Shown one piece after another: positions 1 to 5,982 of a stretch of DNA of 6,915 bases. Source of the stretch: Microbacteriaceae bacterium (GTDB lineage: Bacteria; Actinomycetota; Actinomycetes; Actinomycetales; Microbacteriaceae); NCBI GenBank assembly GCA_025463615.1, contig JAODAU010000281.1, forward strand, positions 1-6,915. The letters are read 5' to 3'. The notes under the pieces were generated by a model, which had not been told where the DNA came from, ran no database searches, and was given only the letters and a program-made list of their open reading frames with translations. A program made the translations under genes and the position numbers. Position 1 is the first letter of the stretch. Each line of letters starts with the position of its first letter.

Positions 1-158
1 GAGCCGAACAGCTCGGCGCCGTGGTCGAAGTCGTCGATGAGGAAGCCGGCGGTCAGGTAGATCGGCGTCACGCGCGGCTTGGCGTCGATCGTGCGCTCGC
101 CCGCGTGCAGCTGCCGGGTGGCGAAGCCCTTGCCCGGTTCGGAGGGAGTCAGCGTCAT
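1..158 (-). CDS. O-acetylhomoserine sulfhydrylase-like PLP enzyme (MetY type), N-terminal fragment
   Basis: This is the first 52 codons of a gene that runs off the left edge. The visible protein begins MTLTPSEPGKGFATRQLHAG and continues with PRVTPIYLTAGF and a DDFDHGAELFG segment. The order LHAG, then TPIYLTAGF, then an acidic D-D-x-D-H-x-A-x-LF stretch is the usual N-terminus of Cys/Met-metabolism PLP enzymes, and is closest to the O-acetylhomoserine aminocarboxypropyltransferase branch. Enzymes of this branch make homocysteine from O-acetylhomoserine and sulfide in the cytoplasm. The PLP lysine and most catalytic residues are outside the window, so cystathionine gamma-synthase or a lyase remains possible. 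The ATG at 158 is supported by a strong ribosome binding site, GGGAAGGGG on the minus strand (164-172), 5 bases upstream. It lies 81 bases downstream of the tetR stop on the same strand, so readthrough from tetR is possible. Confidence 0.72.
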   Translation of the reverse strand, partial: MTLTPSEPGKGFATRQLHAGERTIDAKPRVTPIYLTAGFLIDDFDHGAELFG

Positions 159-177
159 AGTGGCCCCTTCCCGCTCG

Positions 178-194
178 CTGATCGTCTGATCAGA
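178..194. promoter_or_regulatory. Overlapping palindromes upstream of the metY-like gene (possible operator)
   Basis: Two dyads overlap here. CTGATC (178-183) and GATCAG (188-193) form a perfect 6-bp inverted repeat around a 4-base spacer. TCTGATCAGA (185-194) is itself a perfect 10-bp palindrome. They sit 20 to 36 bases upstream of the metY-like start, just before its ribosome binding site. This position would suit a repressor site or part of a promoter. I see no convincing -35/-10 pair with it and cannot name a regulator, so the role is inferred from symmetry and position only. Confidence 0.3.
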
Positions 195-201
195 GTGCCA
201 T

Positions 202-222
202 GCGCCGCTGGGCCGCGGCTGC
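202..222 (-). terminator. Weak terminator-like hairpin after tetR
   Basis: A short GC-only stem lies 18 bases beyond the tetR stop. Bases 202-208 pair with 215-222, with one bulged T at 220 and a 6-base loop (209-214). No run of T follows on the minus strand. It could end tetR transcription before the metY-like gene, but stems of this size arise often by chance in such GC-rich DNA. Confidence 0.25.
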
Positions 223-239
223 GCGGGCTTCACATTTCG

Positions 240-821
240 TCACGCGGGAACGCCCGGCAGCAGGTTCTCGAAGACGTCGGCGATGGGCGCCATGAGGTCG
301 GCCTCGGTGGCGGAGGTGAGCGGTTCCAGCCCCGTCGATGACCGCAGCAGCACGATCCCGAGGGCCACGGACAGGCCGACCTGGGCGCGCAGGATGAGGT
401 GGTGGGTCGACGCGTCATCCTCGCGCCAGCCGGCCGCGGCGGCAAGGCTCCTCGCGAAGCTCTCGAGCGTGGTGCGGCGGATGAGGTCGGCCCGCTCGTC
501 GCCGGACGTGCGCAGCAGGAGCAGCAGCTGCAGCGACTGGCCGCCGGTGGGGGCCGCGACGGCGTGGCGCACCATCGTCTGCACGATGCGCTCCATGGTC
601 GACTCGCCCTCGGGCCGCGCGAGGTTCTCGGCCGCCTCGGTGAGGCACGCCTCGAACAGACCCTCCTTGGAGTCGAAGTAGCGGCTGATGAGCGCGACGT
701 TGACGCCGGCATCCGCCGCGATCTCGCGCACGGTGGTCGACGAGTAGCCGTCCCGGGCGAAGCGCAGGCGGGCCGCGTGCAGCAGGGACTGGCGGGTGGA
801 CACCGAATCGCGAGTGGTCAT
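240..821 (-). CDS. TetR/AcrR-family transcriptional regulator
   Basis: This is a 193-residue one-component repressor, a normal length for TetR proteins. The N-terminal DNA-binding domain covers about residues 10-57. It has the helix RQSLLHAARLRFARDGY, then T-T-V-R-E-I-A (29-35), the turn A-D-A-G-V (36-40), and a recognition helix ending S-R-Y-F-D-S-K-E-G-L-F (46-56), a textbook TetR signature. The rest (about 60-193) is the helical ligand-binding and dimerisation domain, which is variable and does not reveal the ligand. The ATG at 821 has a GAAAGG ribosome binding site (827-832) 5 bases upstream. The gene is divergent from a DHA2-type exporter across 115 bases holding a long inverted repeat, the usual arrangement for a local repressor of an efflux gene. 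Expected role (inference): it represses the exporter and itself until a toxic compound binds. An activator or a wider regulon cannot be excluded. Confidence 0.93.
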   Translation of the reverse strand: MTTRDSVSTRQSLLHAARLRFARDGYSSTTVREIAADAGVNVALISRYFDSKEGLFEACLTEAAENLARPEGESTMERIVQTMVRHAVAAPTGGQSLQLLLLLRTSGDERADLIRRTTLESFARSLAAAAGWREDDASTHHLILRAQVGLSVALGIVLLRSSTGLEPLTSATEADLMAPIADVFENLLPGVPA

Positions 822-842
822 GCGCGCCTTTCGTTCGCCGTC

Positions 843-871
843 ACGTTACAGGGTGGAAATGTGGTTGTAAA
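843..871 (-). promoter_or_regulatory. Candidate tetR promoter
   Basis: Read on the minus strand, TTTACA (866-871) matches the -35 consensus TTGACA at 5 of 6 bases. TAACGT (843-848) stands 17 bases downstream as a weak -10 (3 of 6). Transcription would begin near 836, leaving a leader of about 15 bases that contains the ribosome binding site. The -35 overlaps the outer part of the left operator arm, which would allow autoregulation. The poor -10 keeps confidence low. Confidence 0.35.
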
Positions 872-894
872 CAAACGCTGACTTAGGGTATTAG
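865..894 (+). promoter_or_regulatory. Candidate promoter of the MFS exporter gene
   Basis: TTGTAA (865-870; 4 of 6 to the -35 consensus) and TATTAG (889-894; 4 of 6 to the -10 consensus) are 18 bases apart. Transcription would begin near 901, about 36 bases before the ATG. The -35 lies in the left arm of the inverted repeat, the -10 in its spacer, and the start at the right arm. A protein bound to both arms would therefore block this promoter. It was assigned by eye. Confidence 0.4.
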
Positions 895-919
895 GCTCTC
901 TAAGTCAGCATCCGTTTAC
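867..919. promoter_or_regulatory. Long inverted repeat, likely TetR operator
   Basis: The left arm (867-886) reads GTAAAC, four bases, GCTGACTTAG. The right arm (900-919) is CTAAGTCAGC, four bases, GTTTAC. Compared as reverse complements, the arms match at 17 of 20 positions: a perfect 10-bp inner block, a perfect 6-bp outer block, and a 4-base linker matching at one position. The 13-base spacer is 887-899. Lying between a TetR gene and the exporter it faces, this is the obvious candidate operator. Two blocks per arm suggest either two dimers bound side by side or a second protein. If transcribed from further upstream, it could also fold as an RNA hairpin in the exporter leader. Confidence 0.68.
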
Positions 920-936
920 ATCGATTCCGGAGAGTC

Positions 937-2412
937 ATGTCACGCACGATCGAAGAGCCGACCACCGGCTCCGTCCCCGCCATCGCGGGGCGCGCCCGCA
1001 GCACCACGGCGCTCATCATCTTCCTGTCGCTCGGCGGCCTCTCGTTCGCCGTGCTGCAGTCGCTGGTGGCGCCGGCCCTCTCGACCATCGAGAAGGACCT
1101 CAACGTGTCCACCAGCGACGTGAGCTGGATCCTGACGGCCTACCTGCTCTCGGCGTCGGTGCTCACCCCGATCTTCGGCAAGCTCGGCGACATGCTGGGC
1201 AAGCGCCGCATCCTGATCGTCGTGCTCTCGCTGCTCTTCGTGGGCACGCTGCTCGCGGCGCTCGCGCCCAACCTCATCGTGCTGATCGTGGCCCGCGCGC
1301 TGCAGGGCGCCGCGGGTGCGGTGCTGCCGCTCTCGATCGGCATCGTGCGCGACGAGCTGCCGAGGGATCGGGTCAGCGTGACGATCGGGCTCCTCTCCGC
1401 GATCTTCGGAATCGGCGCCGGCGTGGGCATCGTGGCCGCCGGCCCGATCGTGCAGAACCTCGACTGGCACTGGCTGTTCTGGTTCCCGCTCGTGCTCATC
1501 GTGATCGCGCTGCTCGGTGCGATCTTCGGCATGAAGGAGTCGCCCGTGCGCACGCCCGGGCGCCTCGACCTGATCGGCACCGCGGTGCTCGCGGTCTCGC
1601 TCGTCTCGATCCTGCTCGCGATCAGCGAGGGCGAGACCTGGGGCTGGGGGTCGAAGAAGACGATCGGCCTGCTCATCCTCGGCGCCGTCGCGCTGGTCGC
1701 GTTCGTGCTGGTGGAGCTGCGCGTGAAGTCGCCGCTCATCGACGTGCGGCTGTTCCGCATCCGCGGGGTCTGGACGGCGCACGTCGTCGCGCTGATCTTC
1801 GGCTTCGCGATGTTCGGCACCTTCGTGCTGGTGCCCACCCTGCTGCAGCTGCCCGCCATCACCGGCTACGGGTTCGGCAAGACCGCCTCCGAGGCCGGGC
1901 TGTTTCTGCTGCCGACGGTGCTCGCCATGATCGTGCTCGGGCCGGTCGCGGGCCTGCTCGTGCGCAGGGTCGGGCCGAAGCCGCCGATGTTCCTCGGCGC
2001 CATCCTCGTGACGGCCGCGTTCGTACTGCCGGCGATCGCGCACGGCGAGACGTGGCAGGTTCTGCTCTCCGGCATCCTCACCGGCGCCGGCATCGGCCTG
2101 GCGCTCGCCTCGACGTCGAACGCGATCATCGAGTCGGTGCCCGCCACCCAGACCGGCGAGGCGATCAGCGCGAACACCATCGCGCGAACCATCGGCAGCA
2201 GCATCGGCACCGCGGTGATCGCGGCGATCATCACGTCGAACAGCTCGCCGCAGGGCCTGCCCTCCGACGACGCCTTCACCATCGGCTTCTGGGTCTGCGC
2301 CGGCGTGGCCGTGCTCGCCATCCTCGGAGCGCTCGTCGCCCCGTCGATGCGCAAGCGCCGCGAGCAGGCGCTCGCCCTCGGCATCGACGACTTCCCGGAC
2401 GACGCGGCGTAG
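937..2412 (+). CDS. DHA2-type MFS multidrug exporter (14 transmembrane helices)
   Basis: This is a 491-residue integral membrane protein of the major facilitator superfamily. Length and pattern fit drug:proton antiporters of the DHA2 (EmrB/QacA) group. After a hydrophilic N-tail (1-22), helix 1 runs about 23-48. W-I-L-T-A-Y-L-L-S-A (64-73) in helix 2 is typical of the group. Motif A is G-K-L-G-D-M-L-G-K-R-R (81-91), with the conserved Asp at 85. The motif B arginine lies in A-R-A-L-Q-G-A-A-G-A (119-128). The glycine-rich antiporter motif C spans about 156-171 (GIGAGVGIVAAGPI). A W-G-W-G-S segment follows helix 7. The C-tail ends in a basic stretch (M-R-K-R-R-E) and an acidic end. The ATG at 937 has GGAGAG (929-934) just upstream. 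By family, it exports toxic compounds using the proton gradient; the substrate cannot be read from sequence. The divergent TetR gene and the operator suggest ligand-induced expression. Confidence 0.93.
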   Translation: MSRTIEEPTTGSVPAIAGRARSTTALIIFLSLGGLSFAVLQSLVAPALSTIEKDLNVSTSDVSWILTAYLLSASVLTPIFGKLGDMLGKRRILIVVLSLLFVGTLLAALAPNLIVLIVARALQGAAGAVLPLSIGIVRDELPRDRVSVTIGLLSAIFGIGAGVGIVAAGPIVQNLDWHWLFWFPLVLIVIALLGAIFGMKESPVRTPGRLDLIGTAVLAVSLVSILLAISEGETWGWGSKKTIGLLILGAVALVAFVLVELRVKSPLIDVRLFRIRGVWTAHVVALIFGFAMFGTFVLVPTLLQLPAITGYGFGKTASEAGLFLLPTVLAMIVLGPVAGLLVRRVGPKPPMFLGAILVTAAFVLPAIAHGETWQVLLSGILTGAGIGLALASTSNAIIESVPATQTGEAISANTIARTIGSSIGTAVIAAIITSNSSPQGLPSDDAFTIGFWVCAGVAVLAILGALVAPSMRKRREQALALGIDDFPDDAA

Positions 2413-2443
2413 CCCCGCGCCCGTCTGTCACTACCGCGCTGCC

Positions 2444-2489
2444 GTTTGTTGCCGTCGCTGCCGTTCAAACGGGAGCGACGGCAACAAAC
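2444..2489. terminator. Strong bidirectional hairpin between convergent genes
   Basis: Bases 2444-2459 and 2474-2489 are perfect 16-bp reverse complements. Inside, after a G/G mismatch (2460/2473), CCGT (2461-2464) pairs with ACGG (2469-2472) around the loop TCAA, so nearly the whole 46 bases fold into one stem. The pairing extends outward by GCC/GGC with one bulged base. It lies 31 bases after the MFS stop and 34 bases after the hydrolase stop on the other strand, ideal for ending both convergent transcripts. There is no T-run on either side, as is common for actinobacterial terminators. GCTGCCGTT occurs twice directly (2438-2446 and 2457-2465), the second partly in the loop. Confidence 0.72.
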
Positions 2490-2523
2490 CGGCGCGCGAT
2501 CGCGGCTACGGTGCCGTGCGCGC

Positions 2524-5127
2524 CTAGGTCGCGATGGGCGCCCGGGCCGGCAGGTCGTAGCCGGCCACGCGGATGCCGCGCAGCTCACCGAACTCGCCGG
2601 CCGCGCGCCCGACGCGCTCCCCCGGCTCCTCGAAGCCCGGGCGGATGCCGAACAGCCCCGCGATGACCGCCTCGGTCACGCCGACGGCCGCGGTGCTCTC
2701 GCGGTTGGAGATGCCCCGCTCCGCGACGCGGTACCTCCCGCCGCCGATCGCCTCGACCGCCTGGCCCCAGAGCGCGCCGGAGGTGCTGCGGTGCAGGCGT
2801 GAGAGGAACGCGGCCGCGAGGTCGGGGCGGCCGAGCACGCTCAGCGCGTAGCTCGTCGACCCGGGCCAGCCGGCGAACGCGCCCGCCGCGCCGTGGTCGG
2901 GGCGGTCGGAGAAGGGGGCGACCGGGTCGTCGGGCGAGAGCGCGTGCATCCAGTCGCCGTCGATCAGGTGGGTGGTGACGAAGTCGATCATCTCGGCGCG
3001 GATCTCGGGCGACAGGTCTTCCGCCATGTCGGCGGCGACCAACTCGAAGTCGAGGCAGTGGCCGATCACGTCGTCGCCGTCGGGGTGCGAGATGCGCCAG
3101 CGGCCGGCGCCGGCGTACTGGCCGAGCACCGCGGCGGCCAGCGCGGATGCGTCGTGCTCGGCGTCATCCGCGCCGGCCTCGTCACCGCGCCGCCGCAGCA
3201 GCACGGCCAGGTCGCGCAGCATGCCCACGTAGCCGGCGTTGAACGAGACGACGGCGTCGCGGTAGTTCGGCACGCACTCGAGCAGTTCCCACGGGTCGTC
3301 GCCGAGGTCGACGAGCACGCCTGCGCCGAACGCGGACCGCTGCGAACGCGGCCGGGACGCGAGCGAGCGCAGGTGGTCGAGCACCGTCATCCGCCCGGCG
3401 ACCTCGTCGAGCAGCGCCGCGTCGCCGGTGACGCCGACGTACGCCTTGACCGTGGTGAACAGCGCGTGGTCGTTCGCCGCATAGTGGTTGCCCACGGGCA
3501 GCAGGTTGCGCGTGTCGAACGAGTGCGAACGGTCGTAGGGCTGCGCGAGCGCGGCGAGGATCCACGCGCGCATCCCCGAGGGCTCCAGCATGGCGGCCGT
3601 GCGCGCCCACTCCGAGATGTCCCAGTAGAACGTGACCGTCGGCCCGAGCCGCGGGCCGCCGGTGAGGAACACGGGCCCCAGTTCGCTGACGCCGGTGTTG
3701 CGCATGTAGAGCGCGAGCAGGGCGCCGAGGTAGTACGTGCGCGCGAGCCCGGCATCCTCGGTGTCGAGCACCGGCAGGTAGCCCGAGTGGTCGGGGTTGC
3801 CGGGCACGAAGGCGTTGCGCCAGAGCGAACGCCAGCGGTCGGCCACGGCAGCGAACGACGCGGGGAACGCGGATGCCAGCGCCGCCGCATCGCGAACGAC
3901 CGAGTCATCCGTGCCGATCGCCAACGCCCACGCCACCTCGCGCGACTCCCCCGGCGCGAGCGCGAACGCCCAGTCGGCGAACGCGCGCGACCCTTCCGTG
4001 CGAATGACGTCCGGCGCCGTCGCGAACGCGTAGGCGCTGTGCGCGGGCGAACGCGAGTCGCGAACGAGCACGCCGCCCTCGACGGCGGACGCCGTCCACC
4101 GCTGGCCGCCCCACCACGGCGCGGTCCCCGCGACCTCGACCCCGTCGACCTCGAGCACGGCCCGCTCCCCCACGGTGACCGCGAACCGGTGCGTGCCGTC
4201 CAGTAGCACCCTGGAGTGGACGCGTTCGCCGCCGATCGCGAGCCACGGGGCGCCCTCCTCTAGGCCGAGCTGCAGCGAGTCGGGATGGTTGCCGTGGGTG
4301 AGCAGCACGCCGCTCATGCCCGCCTCGACCGTGACGTCGAAGCAGAGGCGCGAGCCGTCGCGCAGCGGCACCGCCTCGAGCCGCACCTCGGAGTCGCGCG
4401 CGGTGAGCGCGAACGTGCCCTCGATCACGCGGTGATCGACCTCGATGCCGCGAACGGTGGCGAACGCCGAGTCCTCGCGAACGCGCTGCGAATCGGGTGC
4501 CGTGTGGTCGGGCAGCGCGGAGTCCATGAGCATCGGCTCGTCATCCTCATCGCGCTGGATACCGGGCACCCGCGGCCGCCCGAGCCGCAGCGGCCGCGCG
4601 TCGTGCGGCAGCAGCTGCACCTGGCGCGGCTCGTCGGCGAGGGCCTCCGCCCGCAGCCGCTCGGTCGCGTAGAAGTCGTGGTGATGGCCGGCGTTCCACG
4701 GCGTGCCGTACAGCCAGCCCCAGTCCACCTCGGAGTGCGCGAAGGGGGCGAGCAGCTCCTGCCGCAGAGTGACGGCGGCCGCGGCATCAGTCTCGTTGGT
4801 CACGGTGACGCGCCAGAGGATCTCGTTGCCCTCGAACACCATTCGCGTGTCCGTGTGCACGCGCACGCCGTCGGCGAGGGCGACGCGCTCGACGCCCCAC
4901 GGCGCCCAGCGGAACTCGGATGCCGCGAGCACCCGCCCCCCGACCCGCAGCGCCCCCGTGTGGTATCCGCCGCTGAACGGCGGGATCGCCACCCAGGAGA
5001 GCGAGGTCAGGTCGCCGTTCACGTGCGCCTGCCCCCACTGGTTGCGCAGCGAATGCAGGTGCACGAGGTCGTGCCTCGTCAGCCACTCGCCGGCCAGGTC
5101 GTCGAGTGGTGGTGGCGTGGCGCTCAC
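2524..5127 (-). CDS. Large cytoplasmic six-hairpin glycoside-hydrolase-like protein, family unassigned
   Basis: This 867-residue protein is the last gene of a sugar ABC operon. It has no signal peptide or membrane helix. Residues 1-250 are beta-rich with many aromatic residues (S-E-F-R-W-A-P-W-G-V-E-R at 70-81), resembling the N-terminal sandwich of (alpha/alpha)6 glycosidases. Residues about 260-341 look like an inserted jelly-roll (LamG/concanavalin type): D-G-T-H-R-F-A-V-T-V (310-319), then L-E-V-D-G-V (325-330). Residues about 420-835 are helical with a six-hairpin look. T-F-Y-W-D-I-S-E-W (499-507) resembles the W-D acid region of trehalase and GH63-like enzymes. D503, E506 and the D-D-P-W-E-L-L-E stretch (610-617) are catalytic candidates, as guesses. 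The start is the GTG at 5125-5127, overlapping the permease stop by four bases. No ribosome binding site precedes it and the next Met is residue 96, so translational coupling is likely. Expected role: cleaving the imported sugar. The substrate is unknown, and a phosphorylase or lyase is possible. Confidence 0.82.
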   Translation of the reverse strand: MSATPPPLDDLAGEWLTRHDLVHLHSLRNQWGQAHVNGDLTSLSWVAIPPFSGGYHTGALRVGGRVLAASEFRWAPWGVERVALADGVRVHTDTRMVFEGNEILWRVTVTNETDAAAAVTLRQELLAPFAHSEVDWGWLYGTPWNAGHHHDFYATERLRAEALADEPRQVQLLPHDARPLRLGRPRVPGIQRDEDDEPMLMDSALPDHTAPDSQRVREDSAFATVRGIEVDHRVIEGTFALTARDSEVRLEAVPLRDGSRLCFDVTVEAGMSGVLLTHGNHPDSLQLGLEEGAPWLAIGGERVHSRVLLDGTHRFAVTVGERAVLEVDGVEVAGTAPWWGGQRWTASAVEGGVLVRDSRSPAHSAYAFATAPDVIRTEGSRAFADWAFALAPGESREVAWALAIGTDDSVVRDAAALASAFPASFAAVADRWRSLWRNAFVPGNPDHSGYLPVLDTEDAGLARTYYLGALLALYMRNTGVSELGPVFLTGGPRLGPTVTFYWDISEWARTAAMLEPSGMRAWILAALAQPYDRSHSFDTRNLLPVGNHYAANDHALFTTVKAYVGVTGDAALLDEVAGRMTVLDHLRSLASRPRSQRSAFGAGVLVDLGDDPWELLECVPNYRDAVVSFNAGYVGMLRDLAVLLRRRGDEAGADDAEHDASALAAAVLGQYAGAGRWRISHPDGDDVIGHCLDFELVAADMAEDLSPEIRAEMIDFVTTHLIDGDWMHALSPDDPVAPFSDRPDHGAAGAFAGWPGSTSYALSVLGRPDLAAAFLSRLHRSTSGALWGQAVEAIGGGRYRVAERGISNRESTAAVGVTEAVIAGLFGIRPGFEEPGERVGRAAGEFGELRGIRVAGYDLPARAPIAT
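5124..5127 (-). other. GTGA stop/start overlap: permease 2 to hydrolase
   Basis: On the minus strand the four bases GTGA hold both the GTG start of the hydrolase (5127-5125) and the TGA stop of the MalG-type permease (5126-5124). The 20 bases before it contain no purine-rich ribosome binding site. Translation of the hydrolase therefore probably depends on ribosomes finishing the permease. This overlap decides the hydrolase start. Confidence 0.75.
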
Positions 5128-5969
5128 TTCGACGCGCCCGACATGAGGCCGTGGATGAACTCGCGCTGGCTCACCAGGTAGCCGACCACGGGGATGATCG
5201 CGGCGAGCAGCATGATTGCGAACAGTTGCGCGTAGTCGGCCGAGTAGCCGCCGAGGGCCACGTAGATGCCGGTCGTGATCGTCTGCCCCTGCAGCGGCCC
5301 GAGGATGAACAGCGGGTTGAGGAAGTCGTTCCACACCCACAGGCCGAGGAAGATGCCGACGGTCGCGGTCGCGGGGCGCACCAGCGGCAGCACGATCGTC
5401 CACCAGATGCGCAGGTCGGACGCGCCATCCACCCGCGCCGCCTCGATCACCTCGCGCGGAACGCTGCGCAGGAAGCCCACGTAGACGAACACGGCGAACG
5501 ACAGGTACCCGCCGCCCACGTTCGCGAGGATCAGGCCCGGGTACGAGTTGGCGAGCCCGATCGCCTGCAGCAGCTGCACGATCGGCAGCAGCACCACCTG
5601 CGGCGGCACCATCAGGCCGAGCGCGAAGATCGCGAGCAGCACGCCCTTGATGGCGGGCCGGCGCTCCGAGATCCAGAAGCTCAGCGCCGACGACAGCGGG
5701 ATCAGGATGCCGACGCTCAGCGCCGTGACCAGCACCGAGTTGCCCAGGCCGCCCTCGATGAGCCGATCCGGCCGGGAGAGTGCCGTGAGGATGTTGTCGA
5801 ACGTGAACGGGATCGGCAGCGCCAGCGGGTTCGCCAGGATCTGCGACTGCGTCTTGAACGCGCTCGAGAGGGCGATGTAGATGGGCAGCACGAACGCGAG
5901 CGTGACGAGCCAGGCGAGCACGGCGCGACCACCGAGGCGGAGCACGCGGCCCCGGGATGAGTACCTCAC
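5124..5969 (-). CDS. Carbohydrate ABC transporter permease, MalG type (CUT1 family)
   Basis: This 281-residue inner-membrane subunit of a sugar importer pairs with the MalF-type subunit encoded just before it. The cytoplasmic EAA loop, which docks on the ATPase, is plain at about 176-195: E-A-A-R-V-D-G-A-S-D-L-R-I-W-W then I-V-L-P. Six helices are expected. Clear hydrophobic spans are about 15-36, 77-99, 108-130, 147-168, 200-220 and 247-266. W-V-W-N-D-F-L-N-P-L (211-220) and the C-terminus S-Q-R-E-F-I-H-G-L-M-S-G-A-S-K are standard MalG-type features. The start is a GTG at 5969, overlapping the previous stop as GTGA and preceded by a good ribosome binding site (GGGAGG, 5977-5982, 7 bases away). 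By family it moves mono- or oligosaccharides inward using ATP; specificity lies in the binding protein, which is not in the window. Confidence 0.94.
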   Translation of the reverse strand: MRYSSRGRVLRLGGRAVLAWLVTLAFVLPIYIALSSAFKTQSQILANPLALPIPFTFDNILTALSRPDRLIEGGLGNSVLVTALSVGILIPLSSALSFWISERRPAIKGVLLAIFALGLMVPPQVVLLPIVQLLQAIGLANSYPGLILANVGGGYLSFAVFVYVGFLRSVPREVIEAARVDGASDLRIWWTIVLPLVRPATATVGIFLGLWVWNDFLNPLFILGPLQGQTITTGIYVALGGYSADYAQLFAIMLLAAIIPVVGYLVSQREFIHGLMSGASK

Positions 5970-5982
5970 AGCTGTGCCTCCC
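5966..5982 (-). promoter_or_regulatory. GTGA overlap and ribosome binding site fixing the permease 2 start
   Basis: GTGA at 5969-5966 joins the TGA stop of the MalF-type gene to the GTG start of the MalG-type gene. GGGAGG (5977-5982, minus strand) sits 7 bases before the GTG, inside the end of the first permease gene. The site supports this start and suggests the second permease can also be initiated independently, unlike the hydrolase downstream. Confidence 0.7.

Noticed and set aside
21..341. Plus-strand open frame across the metY-like start and the end of tetR.
   Set aside because: It crosses two minus-strand genes and their gap, has no recognisable protein features and looks like antisense translation.
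878..906. Alternative exporter promoter with CTGACT (878-883) and TAAGTC (901-906), 17 bases apart.
   Set aside because: The -10 matches consensus at only two positions. The TTGTAA/TATTAG pair is better.
940..2043. 367-codon minus-strand open frame antisense to the MFS exporter.
   Set aside because: It is dominated by Arg, Glu, Asp, His and Gln, the mirror of codons for hydrophobic helices, and the exporter on the other strand has clear family motifs.
2893..4206. 437-codon plus-strand open frame antisense to the hydrolase.
   Set aside because: The translation is a low-complexity mix of Arg, Val, Gly, Asp and Glu without motifs, typical of the opposite strand of a GC-rich gene.
4285..5960. 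Two long plus-strand open frames (4285-5181 and 5106-5960) antisense to the hydrolase and permease 2.
   Set aside because: Their composition is shadow-like with no domain or ribosome binding site support, and both are fully covered by convincing minus-strand genes.
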